Program-made: the position numbers and the translations under genes | Notes under the pieces: generated by a model | What the model was told of the DNA's origin: nothing | Seen by the model: the letters and a program-made list of their open reading frames with translations, nothing else | Databases searched by the model: none | Shown: positions 35,268 to 43,316 of the stretch, piece after piece | How the letters are laid out: every line of letters starts with the position of its first letter | Numbering within the stretch: position 1 is the first letter of the stretch | Assembly: GCA_945873855.1 (NCBI GenBank) | Contig: CAMCEN010000001.1 | Coordinates: forward strand, 1-64,000 | Source of the DNA: an uncultured Campylobacter sp. | Lineage (GTDB): Bacteria; Campylobacterota; Campylobacteria; Campylobacterales; Campylobacteraceae | Direction of reading: 5' to 3' | Length of the DNA stretch: 64,000 nt

Positions 35268-35645
35268 TTGAAGCCGCAGTATCATTTTTATAATAACACA
35301 AAGTTTGCTTTGCAGGGCTTTTTGGCTATGTGGCGCAGTGAAAAAAGCTTTCGTATAGAGCTTTTTATTTGCTTGCCACTTATTGTTATTTCACTTTTTG
35401 TGCCTTGTTCTTTGATAGAGCATATTTTACTAATTGCTAGCATGATTTTTATATTTTTTGCTGAGGCGATGAACTCTGGGATTGAAGCGGTTGTGGATTT
35501 AGTAAGCCCTGAGTATCACGAATTAGCCGGCAAGGCAAAGGACTGTGCTAGTGCTGGGGTGTTTTGTGCTATTACTATTGCTGTGCTTTGCTGGGTTTTA
35601 GTGCTAGCAAAGGCCTTGGGAATTCTAGAATTCCCTAACCTTTAA
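35268..35645 (+). CDS. dgkA: Diacylglycerol kinase
   Basis: Small integral membrane kinase (125 aa) that recycles diacylglycerol to phosphatidic acid. Three to four helices, with the family motif FFAEAMNSGIEAVVDLV near residue 63 (catalytic Glu) and an N-terminal amphipathic stretch (FALQGFLAMWRSEKSFRIE). The start is TTG with AAAGGA 7 bases upstream. The last residues (GILEFPNL) are encoded by a family A palindrome that has extended the C-terminus. Confidence 0.95.
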   Translation: MKPQYHFYNNTKFALQGFLAMWRSEKSFRIELFICLPLIVISLFVPCSLIEHILLIASMIFIFFAEAMNSGIEAVVDLVSPEYHELAGKAKDCASAGVFCAITIAVLCWVLVLAKALGILEFPNL

Positions 35646-35667
35646 TCAGTGCTTAAACAAAAATACG

Positions 35668-35673
35668 TATAAT
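35668..35673 (+). promoter_or_regulatory. Likely -10 box for Phd-like/hydrolase/murF unit
   Basis: TATAAT 34 bases before the GTG start at 35707. Confidence 0.5.
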
Positions 35674-35706
35674 TTCACGCAATTTTGTATGAAATAAGGA
35701 AAATTT

Positions 35707-35928
35707 GTGACTTTTAGCAAGGACGAAATCTACACCGCAACGCAAGTGGTGCGTAATTTCAGCGAAGTTCTTAGCAAGGTAAGCACTGGCGAAAATAATA
35801 GAGCCTTTATCGTAAAAAACAATAAATTTGAAGCTGTAATGCTAAGTATGAGCGAGTATGAAAGGCTAAATAAAGCCGAAGAACTACTAAAAAAAATCTA
35901 CGAACAGCGCAAAAAAGAAGAGGTATAA
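35707..35928 (+). CDS. Phd/YefM-like antitoxin-type protein, no toxin partner
   Basis: 73-aa protein with the Phd/YefM DNA-binding fold: YTATQVVRNFSEVLSKVSTG, then AFIVKNNKFEAVMLSMSEYERL, followed by a basic helical tail. In toxin-antitoxin modules this fold represses the operon and neutralises a toxin. Here the next gene is an alpha/beta hydrolase starting immediately after the stop, and no RelE/Doc-like gene is present. It begins GTG with AAGGAAAA upstream. It may regulate the hydrolase-murF unit. A similar small gene next to these two in C. jejuni is a recollection, not a check. Confidence 0.75.
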   Translation: MTFSKDEIYTATQVVRNFSEVLSKVSTGENNRAFIVKNNKFEAVMLSMSEYERLNKAEELLKKIYEQRKKEEV

Positions 35929-36720
35929 ATGGCAAGTAGAGAAATAAGCTATAATGGCATTAAATATAGTATCAGCTATGAGATTGTAGGGCGCGGAGAA
36001 GAAATACTTTTTCTTCACGGCTGGGGTGCGAAAAAAGAAGTGATGAAAAAGGCTTTTGGCTCTTATTTTGATGATTTTCGCCAGATTTATGTAGATTTGC
36101 CTGGCTTTGGTGCTAGTAGTATTGAAAAAGCCCTTGTTACAGAGCAATACGCAGGCATTATCCGTGAGTTTTTAGCCAGTATCGGCTCTCATCCGCTTTG
36201 TGCGGTGGGACATAGCTTTGGCGGTAAGGTCGCTTCTTTGCTAGCGCCAAGAGTGCTAGTTTTGCTAAGCTCAGCTGGAATTCCTATCAAAAAGAAATTT
36301 AGCACTAGGGTTAAGATTCGCTTATTTAAGATGTTTAAGGCTATGGGCTTTGGCTTTTTGTGGAGAATATTTGCTAGCAAGGATGTAGCTGGCATGAGCG
36401 CTACTATGTATGAGACGCTAAAAAATGTAGTAAATGAAGATTTTACTAGCATTTTTGCTAATTGTCCATCTAGAATTCTCATCTTTTGGGGCGCAGAAGA
36501 TAGCACTACACCACTAAGCTGTGGTAAAAAAATCTCAGAAATAGCTAGAAACTGCGTGAGATTTGAGCCGCTTAGTGGGGATCATTTCTTTTTTCTCACG
36601 CACGGAGAGAGCATAGCAGCAAATACAGCTGCCCTAATAGCACAAATGCAAGATGGCATAGCTCAGGGCAAGAGCGAAGAAGAAATAGATAAAGAATTAA
36701 ACATGAAAGGTGAGCTATGA
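35929..36720 (+). CDS. Alpha/beta hydrolase
   Basis: 263-aa alpha/beta hydrolase fold protein. An oxyanion-type FLHGWGAKKEV lies near residue 28, the nucleophile elbow GHSFGGK (Ser) near residue 93, a later Asp in FWGAEDSTTPLS, and the catalytic His in LSGDHFFFLTH. Substrate unknown. It starts directly after the Phd-like stop and overlaps murF by 4 bp, so the three genes are coupled; a cell-envelope role is possible by context only. Confidence 0.85.
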   Translation: MASREISYNGIKYSISYEIVGRGEEILFLHGWGAKKEVMKKAFGSYFDDFRQIYVDLPGFGASSIEKALVTEQYAGIIREFLASIGSHPLCAVGHSFGGKVASLLAPRVLVLLSSAGIPIKKKFSTRVKIRLFKMFKAMGFGFLWRIFASKDVAGMSATMYETLKNVVNEDFTSIFANCPSRILIFWGAEDSTTPLSCGKKISEIARNCVRFEPLSGDHFFFLTHGESIAANTAALIAQMQDGIAQGKSEEEIDKELNMKGEL

Positions 36721-38153
36721 TAGGTTTTTCTGCCTGGATTTTTACTGTTACTTTGGGGTTTTATACGATTTGTTCGTTGCAGTGGTATAGCTACCACGTA
36801 GAGCGTGCTTTGTTTCACTGCGCAAAGCCAAAGTGGCATTTATACTTTGCGCTTGTGCCTTTTGTGCTTTTTGTGCTAGTGCTTGCGCTGCTGCCAAAGC
36901 TCTCACTCATCATCGCTATTGCTTACGCAGGGCTTATTGTCTACTGGCAATTTAAAATGGCTACAAAGCTTGTGCTAACTGAGAGAACTACTAGGTATTT
37001 TTTACTTTTAGCTTTTGTTTCTATTCTTTGTCTTTTTGGTGGGGGCAAAAAGTGGTATTTACTAGCTCCTGCTATAATTATAGCAGTGGTGCTTAGTGTG
37101 TATATTTCAGCCTTTGTAGAAAAACAACTAGGCAAAAAATATATACAAAAAGCAAAAGAAAAACTAGGCGCCATGCCAAATCTAAAAATCGTGCTAATCA
37201 CAGCAAGCTATGGCAAAACTAGCATCAAAAACTATCTAAAAACTCTGCTAGATGAAAGCTATAAAACCTACGCTTCGCCTCGTTCTGTAAATACTCTCAT
37301 GGGACTAGCAGCAGATATAAACGATAATCTTGCTGATAACACTCAAATCTACATCGCAGAAGCTGGCGCAAGAGCAAAAGGCGATATAGCTGAAATAGCC
37401 CAGCTTTTAAATCCGCATTGTGTGATCATCGGTCAAATCGGCGATGCACATATAGAGTATTTTAAAAGCATAGACGCTGTTCGTGCTACAAAGCTAGAAG
37501 CCTTACAAAGCGCGCGCTTAGAGCATATAGTGGCTCACTCTAGCACAGGACTAAGCGATGATGAAAAATGCGTGATTTATGATAAAAATGTAAAAAATGT
37601 AAAAGCTAGTTTGGATGCGCTTAGCTTTGAGCTAAAAATTGGTAAGGATAACTTTGGCTTTGAGATACCAAGGCTGCTAGGTGAGTTTAATGCTGCAAAT
37701 GTAGCAGCAGCTGCTCTCATGGCTAGCTATCTTGGTCTAAATGCTACGCAAATAGATGCTAGATCAAAGCATATCAAAAACGCAGAACACCGCCTAAACC
37801 GTATGGATAATGGTGGTAAAATCATCATTGATGATGGATTTAATGGTAATTTTGAAGGCATGAGTGCTAGCTATAGGCTATGCGCTACTTATAATGGCTC
37901 AAAAGTGCTAGTAACCCCTGGTATAATAGAGGGACAAAAAGGCATAAATGCTAAGCTAGCAAAGGTGGCTGATGGTATATTTGAGACCGTGATAATCACA
38001 AGTGCGCTAAACGCAGCTGAGCTAAAAAGCGAGCTAAAACACGCAAAAGTAGTAGAGCTAAAACACAAAAGCGAGCTAGTAGCAGCTTTGGCAGAGCACA
38101 CAAAAGCAGGTGATCTAGTGCTATTTAGCAATGACGCCCCACAGCATATCTAA
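36717..38153 (+). CDS. murF: MurF-type ligase with N-terminal membrane domain
   Basis: 478-aa Mur ligase that would add D-Ala-D-Ala to the UDP-MurNAc-tripeptide. The first 150 or so residues are hydrophobic (about five helices), an extension absent from classical MurF. The ATP loop reads ITASYGKTSIKNYL instead of the usual GSNGKTT, retaining GKT/S. Other Mur features: SPRSVNTLMGLA, EAGARAKGDI, LLGEFNAANVAAAALMA and NAEHRLNRM. The membrane extension is, as I recall, typical of Campylobacter MurF. It overlaps the hydrolase gene by 4 bp and ends at a strong terminator. Confidence 0.88.
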   Translation: MIGFSAWIFTVTLGFYTICSLQWYSYHVERALFHCAKPKWHLYFALVPFVLFVLVLALLPKLSLIIAIAYAGLIVYWQFKMATKLVLTERTTRYFLLLAFVSILCLFGGGKKWYLLAPAIIIAVVLSVYISAFVEKQLGKKYIQKAKEKLGAMPNLKIVLITASYGKTSIKNYLKTLLDESYKTYASPRSVNTLMGLAADINDNLADNTQIYIAEAGARAKGDIAEIAQLLNPHCVIIGQIGDAHIEYFKSIDAVRATKLEALQSARLEHIVAHSSTGLSDDEKCVIYDKNVKNVKASLDALSFELKIGKDNFGFEIPRLLGEFNAANVAAAALMASYLGLNATQIDARSKHIKNAEHRLNRMDNGGKIIIDDGFNGNFEGMSASYRLCATYNGSKVLVTPGIIEGQKGINAKLAKVADGIFETVIITSALNAAELKSELKHAKVVELKHKSELVAALAEHTKAGDLVLFSNDAPQHI

Positions 38154-38219
38154 TAATGAATATAGCGTTATTTGATGGCAGTTTTAAAGACAGCTCTTTT
38201 TAAGCTTTTTGCACTATAA

Positions 38220-38257
38220 AAATAAGCAGAAGTTTTACGTAAAATTTCTGCTTATTT
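38220..38257. terminator. Strong bidirectional terminator palindrome
   Basis: Two 21-base arms overlapping at ACGT with a single mismatch: AAATAAGCAGAA on the left and TTCTGCTTATTT on the right. It lies 66 bases after the murF stop and directly before the coding remnant on the minus strand. It has A-rich flanks on one side and a T-rich arm end on the other. Confidence 0.8.
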
Positions 38258-38335
38258 AATATATTCTAGTTCTTTAAGTATAGATGAAATATCTGGTTTT
38301 TTGGGATATAAATCTAATTGTTAAAAAAATAACAC
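38252..38335 (-). pseudogene. Short C-terminal coding remnant
   Basis: The minus strand reads QLDLYPKKPDISSILKELEY then IK and a TAA stop at 38252-38254, immediately followed by the terminator. Upstream in frame there is a TAA at the T run and then an ATG a few codons before. It looks like the preserved end of a lost gene rather than random sequence; family not recognised. Confidence 0.35.
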
Positions 38336-38344
38336 CATTATCTC

Positions 38345-38518
38345 AATAGATTAGCAATTCTAGAATTCCTAAACTTTTTTGGGGTTAGGGGGTATTTTTA
38401 CCTTAGGAATTCTAGATTTATCTTTGGAATTCTAGATTTTGGTAAGAATTCTAGAATTTTACTAGGAATTTTAAATTTACCTTAAGAATTCTAGATTTCG
38501 GTGGGAATTCTAGAATTC
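38345..38518. repeat. Family A array with one F element
   Basis: Family F core GGGGTTAGGGGGTATTTTT at 38382-38400, surrounded by seven family A sites up to the yggS stop. With 38154-38344 it makes up the 365-base murF-yggS gap. Confidence 0.8.
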
Positions 38519-39169
38519 CTACCAAAGTATGCGGCCAAGGCGGAGCATATTTGAGCCGCATTTTAGCGCAATATGCCAGTCATCACTCATGCCCATTGAG
38601 CAGATTTTTGCACCGTGCTTTTGTAGGCTCTCAAAGACCTTGTAAGTATCCTCAAAGCTCTTTGCTATCACGCTTTCATCGCTATTATTAGCGCCTATGC
38701 TCATCACGCCAACAGGCTTTAAAAGCTTGCAACGCTCGCAAATCTCATGATAAATATCCACCGCCTCATTTAAGCTTGCGCCTTGTTTGCTACTTTCATT
38801 TGCGCTGTTGATTTGAACTAAGCAAGGCAGCTCGTAGCTAAGACGTTTTTCTATGCTTAGTGCAGCATCCACGCTCTCGCAGCTTTGCCACAAAGCAGGG
38901 CGCAGGGCTAAAAGTGCGTTTATTTTATTGCTTTGAAGTCTGCCGATAAAATGCCAGCGAAGTCTGCTGTAATCAGCACTTATCCCAGCTAAGCCTTTGA
39001 TTTTTCGCTCTAATTCTTGAACTCTATTTTCGCCAAAATCCAGCTGTCCAAAGCTAGCTAGTCCTTTTACATCGTTAATATCTACGCTCTTGCTAACTGC
39101 TACTAGCTTTGCGCCGCTACTCTCTACTTGCTCTAAAAGAGCCTCAAACTGAGCCTTATTCATATCCAC
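38519..39169 (-). CDS. yggS: YggS/PROSC-type PLP-binding protein
   Basis: 216-aa single-domain PLP barrel protein involved in pyridoxal phosphate homeostasis. The PLP lysine is in LVAVSKSVDINDVK near residue 26, FGENRVQELERKI and WHFIGRLQSNKIN follow, and the phosphate-binding end is CSMGMSDDWHIALKCGSNMLRLG. It overlaps rseP by 14 bp, so the two are cotranscribed. Its stop lies next to a family A repeat. Confidence 0.93.
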   Translation of the reverse strand: MDMNKAQFEALLEQVESSGAKLVAVSKSVDINDVKGLASFGQLDFGENRVQELERKIKGLAGISADYSRLRWHFIGRLQSNKINALLALRPALWQSCESVDAALSIEKRLSYELPCLVQINSANESSKQGASLNEAVDIYHEICERCKLLKPVGVMSIGANNSDESVIAKSFEDTYKVFESLQKHGAKICSMGMSDDWHIALKCGSNMLRLGRILW

Positions 39170-40274
39170 CTGCTAGTCTGTAAATGTCATTTGCGATAGT
39201 AAAAGCCATGAGAGAAAAAAGCAGAGCCATACTACCATAGCTTAGCACTACAAAGACCCTTTCTCCAACAGGCCGCCTAAAAATCATCTCATAGAGATTA
39301 AAAACAATATGCCCACCATCAAGCACAGGCAAAGGCAAAAGATTTAAAATCCCAAGATTTACCGAAATTAAAGCTGTAATGATAAACAAGGTGCTAAGGC
39401 TAATCGCAGCTGCTTTTGTCGTGATATCAGCCATAGCGACAATGCCTCCAAGCTGATTTATCGGTACCACGCCAAGCACGAGCTTTTCTAAGCTTTGATA
39501 GATAAGCTTGCTAGCCTTTATAGTCTCATCAAGGGCAAAGCTAAGAAGCTCAAATCCACTAAAATATAAGGTTACTAGCTCACCACTTGCGCCTATTCCT
39601 AGCATAGGGGTTAGCACGCTCTCACCAAAAATATTTTTGCTCTCCATAATTTTTGGCGTTAGATTAAGGCTTAGTTTTTGCCCATCACGCAGAATTTCTA
39701 CGCTCATAGGCTCGGTTTTTAAAAGCGGCTTTATCTCATCCCAGTGCGTGATAGCGGTGCCATTTATCGCAGTGATTTTATCGCCTTTTTGTAGAATATT
39801 AATAGCAGGCGAGTTTGGCACGATTTGTCCTATATTTGGTGCTAGTTTTTCTATGCCTAGCACGCCCACAGCGATATAGAGCAAAAATGCTAAAATTATA
39901 TTAAAAGCAGGCCCAGCAAAAAGCACAGCAATTCGCCCAAGCGGACTAAGCGTGTTGTAGCTATCTTTATCGTAGTTTTTTAGCTCAGGGCGAGCGTCAT
40001 CTTGGCCTTTTAGCTGGACATATCCGCCTAGCCAGATTGCGCTTATGCGGTATTTTGTGTTGCCAAACTGACGCTCAAAGACAGGTGCGCCAAAGCCCAC
40101 GCTAAATACATTTACCGCTACACCAAGCAGTTTTGCGACGATAAAATGTCCAAGCTCGTGAAAAAATATAAGAAAAGAAAGGGCTAAAATCGTAGCAGCA
40201 AAATACGCCCCCCAGTAATAAAAACTAGCTATTAGCACAAGCGCAAAAAGTAGAGATTGAAGTTTTGATGACAT
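39156..40274 (-). CDS. rseP: Site-2 protease RseP
   Basis: 372-aa intramembrane zinc metalloprotease. The active site HELGH is in FFHELGHFIVAKLLGV near residue 40, a PDZ domain occupies about 150-230 (QKGDKITAINGT), and the second zinc motif LNLLPLPVLDGGH is near the C-terminus. Four transmembrane helices. The frame extends 7 codons to 40295, but ATG 40274 has AAAGGAT 5 bases upstream and is preferred. Confidence 0.95.
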   Translation of the reverse strand: MSSKLQSLLFALVLIASFYYWGAYFAATILALSFLIFFHELGHFIVAKLLGVAVNVFSVGFGAPVFERQFGNTKYRISAIWLGGYVQLKGQDDARPELKNYDKDSYNTLSPLGRIAVLFAGPAFNIILAFLLYIAVGVLGIEKLAPNIGQIVPNSPAINILQKGDKITAINGTAITHWDEIKPLLKTEPMSVEILRDGQKLSLNLTPKIMESKNIFGESVLTPMLGIGASGELVTLYFSGFELLSFALDETIKASKLIYQSLEKLVLGVVPINQLGGIVAMADITTKAAAISLSTLFIITALISVNLGILNLLPLPVLDGGHIVFNLYEMIFRRPVGERVFVVLSYGSMALLFSLMAFTIANDIYRLAGGYE

Positions 40275-40358
40275 ATTTATCCTTTGATAGTTCAAGGAAT
40301 TCTAGAATTCCATATTTAAAAATTCCTGTGATTTTGCCAAAATTTAGATAACAAATAG

Positions 40359-40364
40359 TAAAAT
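40359..40364 (+). promoter_or_regulatory. Likely -10 box for rpe
   Basis: TAAAAT 32 bases before ATG 40396. Confidence 0.45.
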
Positions 40365-40395
40365 GCGGCTTTTATTTTACAAAAAAGGCTTGAAA

Positions 40396-41037
40396 ATGTA
40401 TGTAGCCCCTAGCTTGCTCTCGGCTGATTTTGGCAGGTTAAATGATGAAATAGCTGCTGTTTGTGAGGCTGGTGCGGATCTTTTGCACTTAGATATTATG
40501 GATGGGCATTTTGTGCCAAACCTTACTTTTGGAGCACCTGTAATGAATGCTATCAAAAAAGCTGCCAAAGTTCCGCTAGATATTCATCTTATGGTAGAAA
40601 ATGTTGATTTTTTTGTTGATTATTTTTTGGATTTTAAGCCAAAGTTTCTTAGCTTTCATATTGAGCGTGCCACGCATCCATTGCGCCTAATTGAGCATAT
40701 AAGAAAAGCAGGAGTAAGCCCAGCTGTGGTGCTAAATCCGCACACTAGCCTAAGCACACTAGAATATATTTTAAGCGAGATTGATATGGTGCTTTTGATG
40801 AGTGTAAATCCTGGTTTTGGCGGACAAAGCTTTATCCAAAGCAGTCTAGCAAAAATCGCTGCCTTGCGAGCGATGATAGATGAGAGTGGGGCAAAATGCC
40901 TAATAGAAGTAGATGGCGGAGTAAGTGGACAAAATATAGCCGAGCTTGATATAGCAGGCGTAGATATCGCTGTGGCAGGCTCTTTTGTCTTTGGCTCAAA
41001 TGACTACGCAGCAGCCATAAAAGCGCTAAAAGTATAA
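40396..41037 (+). CDS. rpe: Ribulose-phosphate 3-epimerase
   Basis: Pentose phosphate pathway TIM barrel (213 aa) interconverting ribulose-5-P and xylulose-5-P. Motifs: APSLLSADFGRL, LHLDIMDGHFVPNLTFG (metal ligands), IHLMVEN, LLMSVNPGFGGQSFI and EVDGGVSGQN. An ATG at 40363 adds 11 codons, but 40396, with AAAAAGG upstream, gives the standard N-terminus. It is followed by a family A array and dnaQ. Confidence 0.96.
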   Translation: MYVAPSLLSADFGRLNDEIAAVCEAGADLLHLDIMDGHFVPNLTFGAPVMNAIKKAAKVPLDIHLMVENVDFFVDYFLDFKPKFLSFHIERATHPLRLIEHIRKAGVSPAVVLNPHTSLSTLEYILSEIDMVLLMSVNPGFGGQSFIQSSLAKIAALRAMIDESGAKCLIEVDGGVSGQNIAELDIAGVDIAVAGSFVFGSNDYAAAIKALKV

Positions 41038-41130
41038 AAATCTAGAATTCCTAGCTTAGGAATTCTAGATTTTGGTAAAATTTTCCTAGGAATTCTAGAT
41101 TTTAGTAACATTTTCCTAGGAATTCTAGAT
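41038..41130. repeat. Family A tandem between rpe and dnaQ
   Basis: Half-sites and full sites separated by TTTTAGTAACATTTTCC-like spacers, repeated twice almost identically (about 36-bp unit). Confidence 0.8.
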
Positions 41131-41165
41131 TTGAAATTGCTAAAAATATATATAAAGAACAAAAA

Positions 41166-41981
41166 TTGATAAAATTAAGAAAAAAACAAAAAGTAGATAA
41201 ATTTGCTAATTTCATTGATATTTTAAGAAAGGCTCCGCTTAGTCGTGATGCGTTTGTGCAGATTGCTGGCAGGGCTCTTGGCGAGTATGGCTTTGATGTG
41301 GGTGAGATAGAAAACTTTTTTGCGCTTGGACTTGAGCTTTTTGAGCGTGAGGGGCATGTGGGACTAGCTACAGCAGAGCGGCTTTTAGGCGAGCAGGAGT
41401 TTTGTGTGGTCGATATCGAGACCACAGGCTCAGTGCGCAGCGGTCAAATCATAGAAATCGGCGCAATAAAGCTAAAAGGCGGCGAGAAAATAGGGCATTT
41501 TTCTACGCTAGTTTTTGCCCCACAAGTTCCACCTGTCATCACAGAACTAACTGGCATAACTAGCGCAATGCTAGTTGGCGCACCTAGTCTTGCACATGCT
41601 TTAAGTGAGTTTAGGCGCTTTTTGGGTCAGGCGGTTTTTGTAGCGCATAATGTAAGCTTTGATTTTGGTTTTATTAGCACTTCGCTAGTTTCCTTAGGAC
41701 AGCCGCCGCTTTTTAACCGCAGGCTTTGTACTGTTGAGCTTGCTAGGCGCACGATTGAGAGTGAGCGTTACGGCCTAGATGTGCTAAAAGAGCTGCTAGG
41801 GATTAAAAACACGCACCACAGAGCTTATAGCGATGCTATATCGGCTGGGCAGATTTTATTGCACGGATTTAAAAAACTACCTGATTGGGTCCACACGCCA
41901 GAGGATCTCATTACTTTTAGCAAGACAGCGCCTAGCTTACAGCTTGAGCGCGAGGGGATTAGAGAGTATGTTGAGTTTTAA
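41166..41981 (+). CDS. dnaQ: DnaQ-like 3'-5' exonuclease
   Basis: 271-aa DEDDh exonuclease of the DNA polymerase III epsilon type. Exo I VVDIETTGSVRSGQIIEIGA near residue 82, Exo II FVAHNVSFDFGFI, Exo III HRAYSDAISAG. The 75-residue N-terminal part is not part of the exonuclease fold and is of unknown role. The start is TTG with a poor ribosome site, so the N-terminus is uncertain. It is followed 9 bases later by rmuC, likely in one transcript. Confidence 0.88.
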   Translation: MIKLRKKQKVDKFANFIDILRKAPLSRDAFVQIAGRALGEYGFDVGEIENFFALGLELFEREGHVGLATAERLLGEQEFCVVDIETTGSVRSGQIIEIGAIKLKGGEKIGHFSTLVFAPQVPPVITELTGITSAMLVGAPSLAHALSEFRRFLGQAVFVAHNVSFDFGFISTSLVSLGQPPLFNRRLCTVELARRTIESERYGLDVLKELLGIKNTHHRAYSDAISAGQILLHGFKKLPDWVHTPEDLITFSKTAPSLQLEREGIREYVEF

Positions 41982-41990
41982 GGGGGCATT

Positions 41991-43316
41991 ATGGATAATA
42001 TTTTTTGGATAATTGTAGGCATTGCTTTTGTTGCTACTTCGGCTTTTGGGGCGATTTTGCTTAGTTTTTTAGCACTTAGTAGCAAGGAAAAAAAGCTTCG
42101 CAAGGAAAAAGAGTTTTTTGAGCATCAAAATATCGCTTTAAAAGTAGAACTAGAGCATGAAAGAAGCGTGTCTGCTAGCGCAGAAGAAAGACACAAAAAA
42201 GAACTTAGCGAGCTAAACGAGCGTTTAGAAAAACACTTTAAAAGCACGGTTGATACTGCAAAAGCAGAGCTTTTAAACATAAATAATGAAAAAATCACAA
42301 AAAGCTCAAACGAGCTTGTAAGCAAAGCACTAGAGGGGCAAATCAAGCCTTTGCGTGATGAAATAGCAAAGTATATGAGCGAAAATTTAAAGCTTACTAC
42401 GAGCTTTAGAGAAAATTTTGAGGGTTTGCGTGCCATGAGTAGTGAGCTTGGCAAGCAAGCAAACGAGCTAGCCACGGCACTAAAAGGAAATAAAAAAATC
42501 GCAGGAAACTGGGGTGAGTCTCAGCTAGATCTGGTGCTAGAAAACAGCGGCCTAGTGCTAAATCAAAACTATCAAAAACAAGTGCTATTTGATGATAGCG
42601 AGGGAAATAGACGCTACCTTGATGCGGTGGTGGACTTTGGCAATGGTAAAAAAGTAGTAATTGATGCTAAATGCTCACTAGTTCACTATCTAGAATTTGC
42701 TAACGCAAGCGATGATGAGAGCGCAAAATTGGCTCAAAAAGAGCTGGTAAAAGATCTGCGCTCGCACATTGATAATCTTAGCTCAAAAGATTATCAAAAA
42801 TATAATCAGGCTTATGAGTATGTATTTATGTTTATCCCAAATGAAAATATGCTTTACGCAGGGCTTGGCGGCGATGAAAAACTATATCAATATGCCTATG
42901 AAAAAGGTATATTTTTAACCACGCCACTAACCTTGCTTATGGCACTTCGCACCGTCTATATGTGCTGGCAAAATCTAAAAATAGATGCAAATACCAAAAA
43001 AATCTTTGAAGCAGCTGGCGGGATATATGACAAACTCTTTACTTTTATAAACAAATTTGAGACTATAGGGCGTGATATAGCAGGTATTTCTAAGCATTTT
43101 GACGAGGCAAAATCTGTGCTAAATGAGGGAAAAGGAAACCTTAGCAAAAGAGTAAATGATCTAAAATTTCTTGGCGCAAAAACTACAAAAGAGCTAGATA
43201 CTGCTAAATTTGATGATGAAGATGAGATAGTTCTAGGTGATAATGTAGAAAGAGCAGAGCTTTTAGCTCAAAACTCTAATGAAAATTCTAAAAATAATGA
43301 GCAAAATAATGCGTAA
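41991..43316 (+). CDS. rmuC: DNA recombination protein RmuC
   Basis: 441 aa: one N-terminal membrane helix (about residues 4-26), a coiled coil to about residue 150, then the PD-(D/E)XK-like RmuC domain (NWGESQLDLVLENSGL, VVIDAKCSLVHY, FMFIPNENMLYAGL). RmuC limits rearrangement at inverted repeats in E. coli; that may matter in a genome so rich in palindromes, although this is only inference. The 3' end overlaps the asparaginase gene by 8 bp. Confidence 0.93.
   Translation: MDNIFWIIVGIAFVATSAFGAILLSFLALSSKEKKLRKEKEFFEHQNIALKVELEHERSVSASAEERHKKELSELNERLEKHFKSTVDTAKAELLNINNEKITKSSNELVSKALEGQIKPLRDEIAKYMSENLKLTTSFRENFEGLRAMSSELGKQANELATALKGNKKIAGNWGESQLDLVLENSGLVLNQNYQKQVLFDDSEGNRRYLDAVVDFGNGKKVVIDAKCSLVHYLEFANASDDESAKLAQKELVKDLRSHIDNLSSKDYQKYNQAYEYVFMFIPNENMLYAGLGGDEKLYQYAYEKGIFLTTPLTLLMALRTVYMCWQNLKIDANTKKIFEAAGGIYDKLFTFINKFETIGRDIAGISKHFDEAKSVLNEGKGNLSKRVNDLKFLGAKTTKELDTAKFDDEDEIVLGDNVERAELLAQNSNENSKNNEQNNA

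Noticed and set aside
38156-38203. NadD remnant suggested by MNIALFDGSF
   Set aside because: Only about ten residues resemble NadD and the next codons do not; chance is likely.
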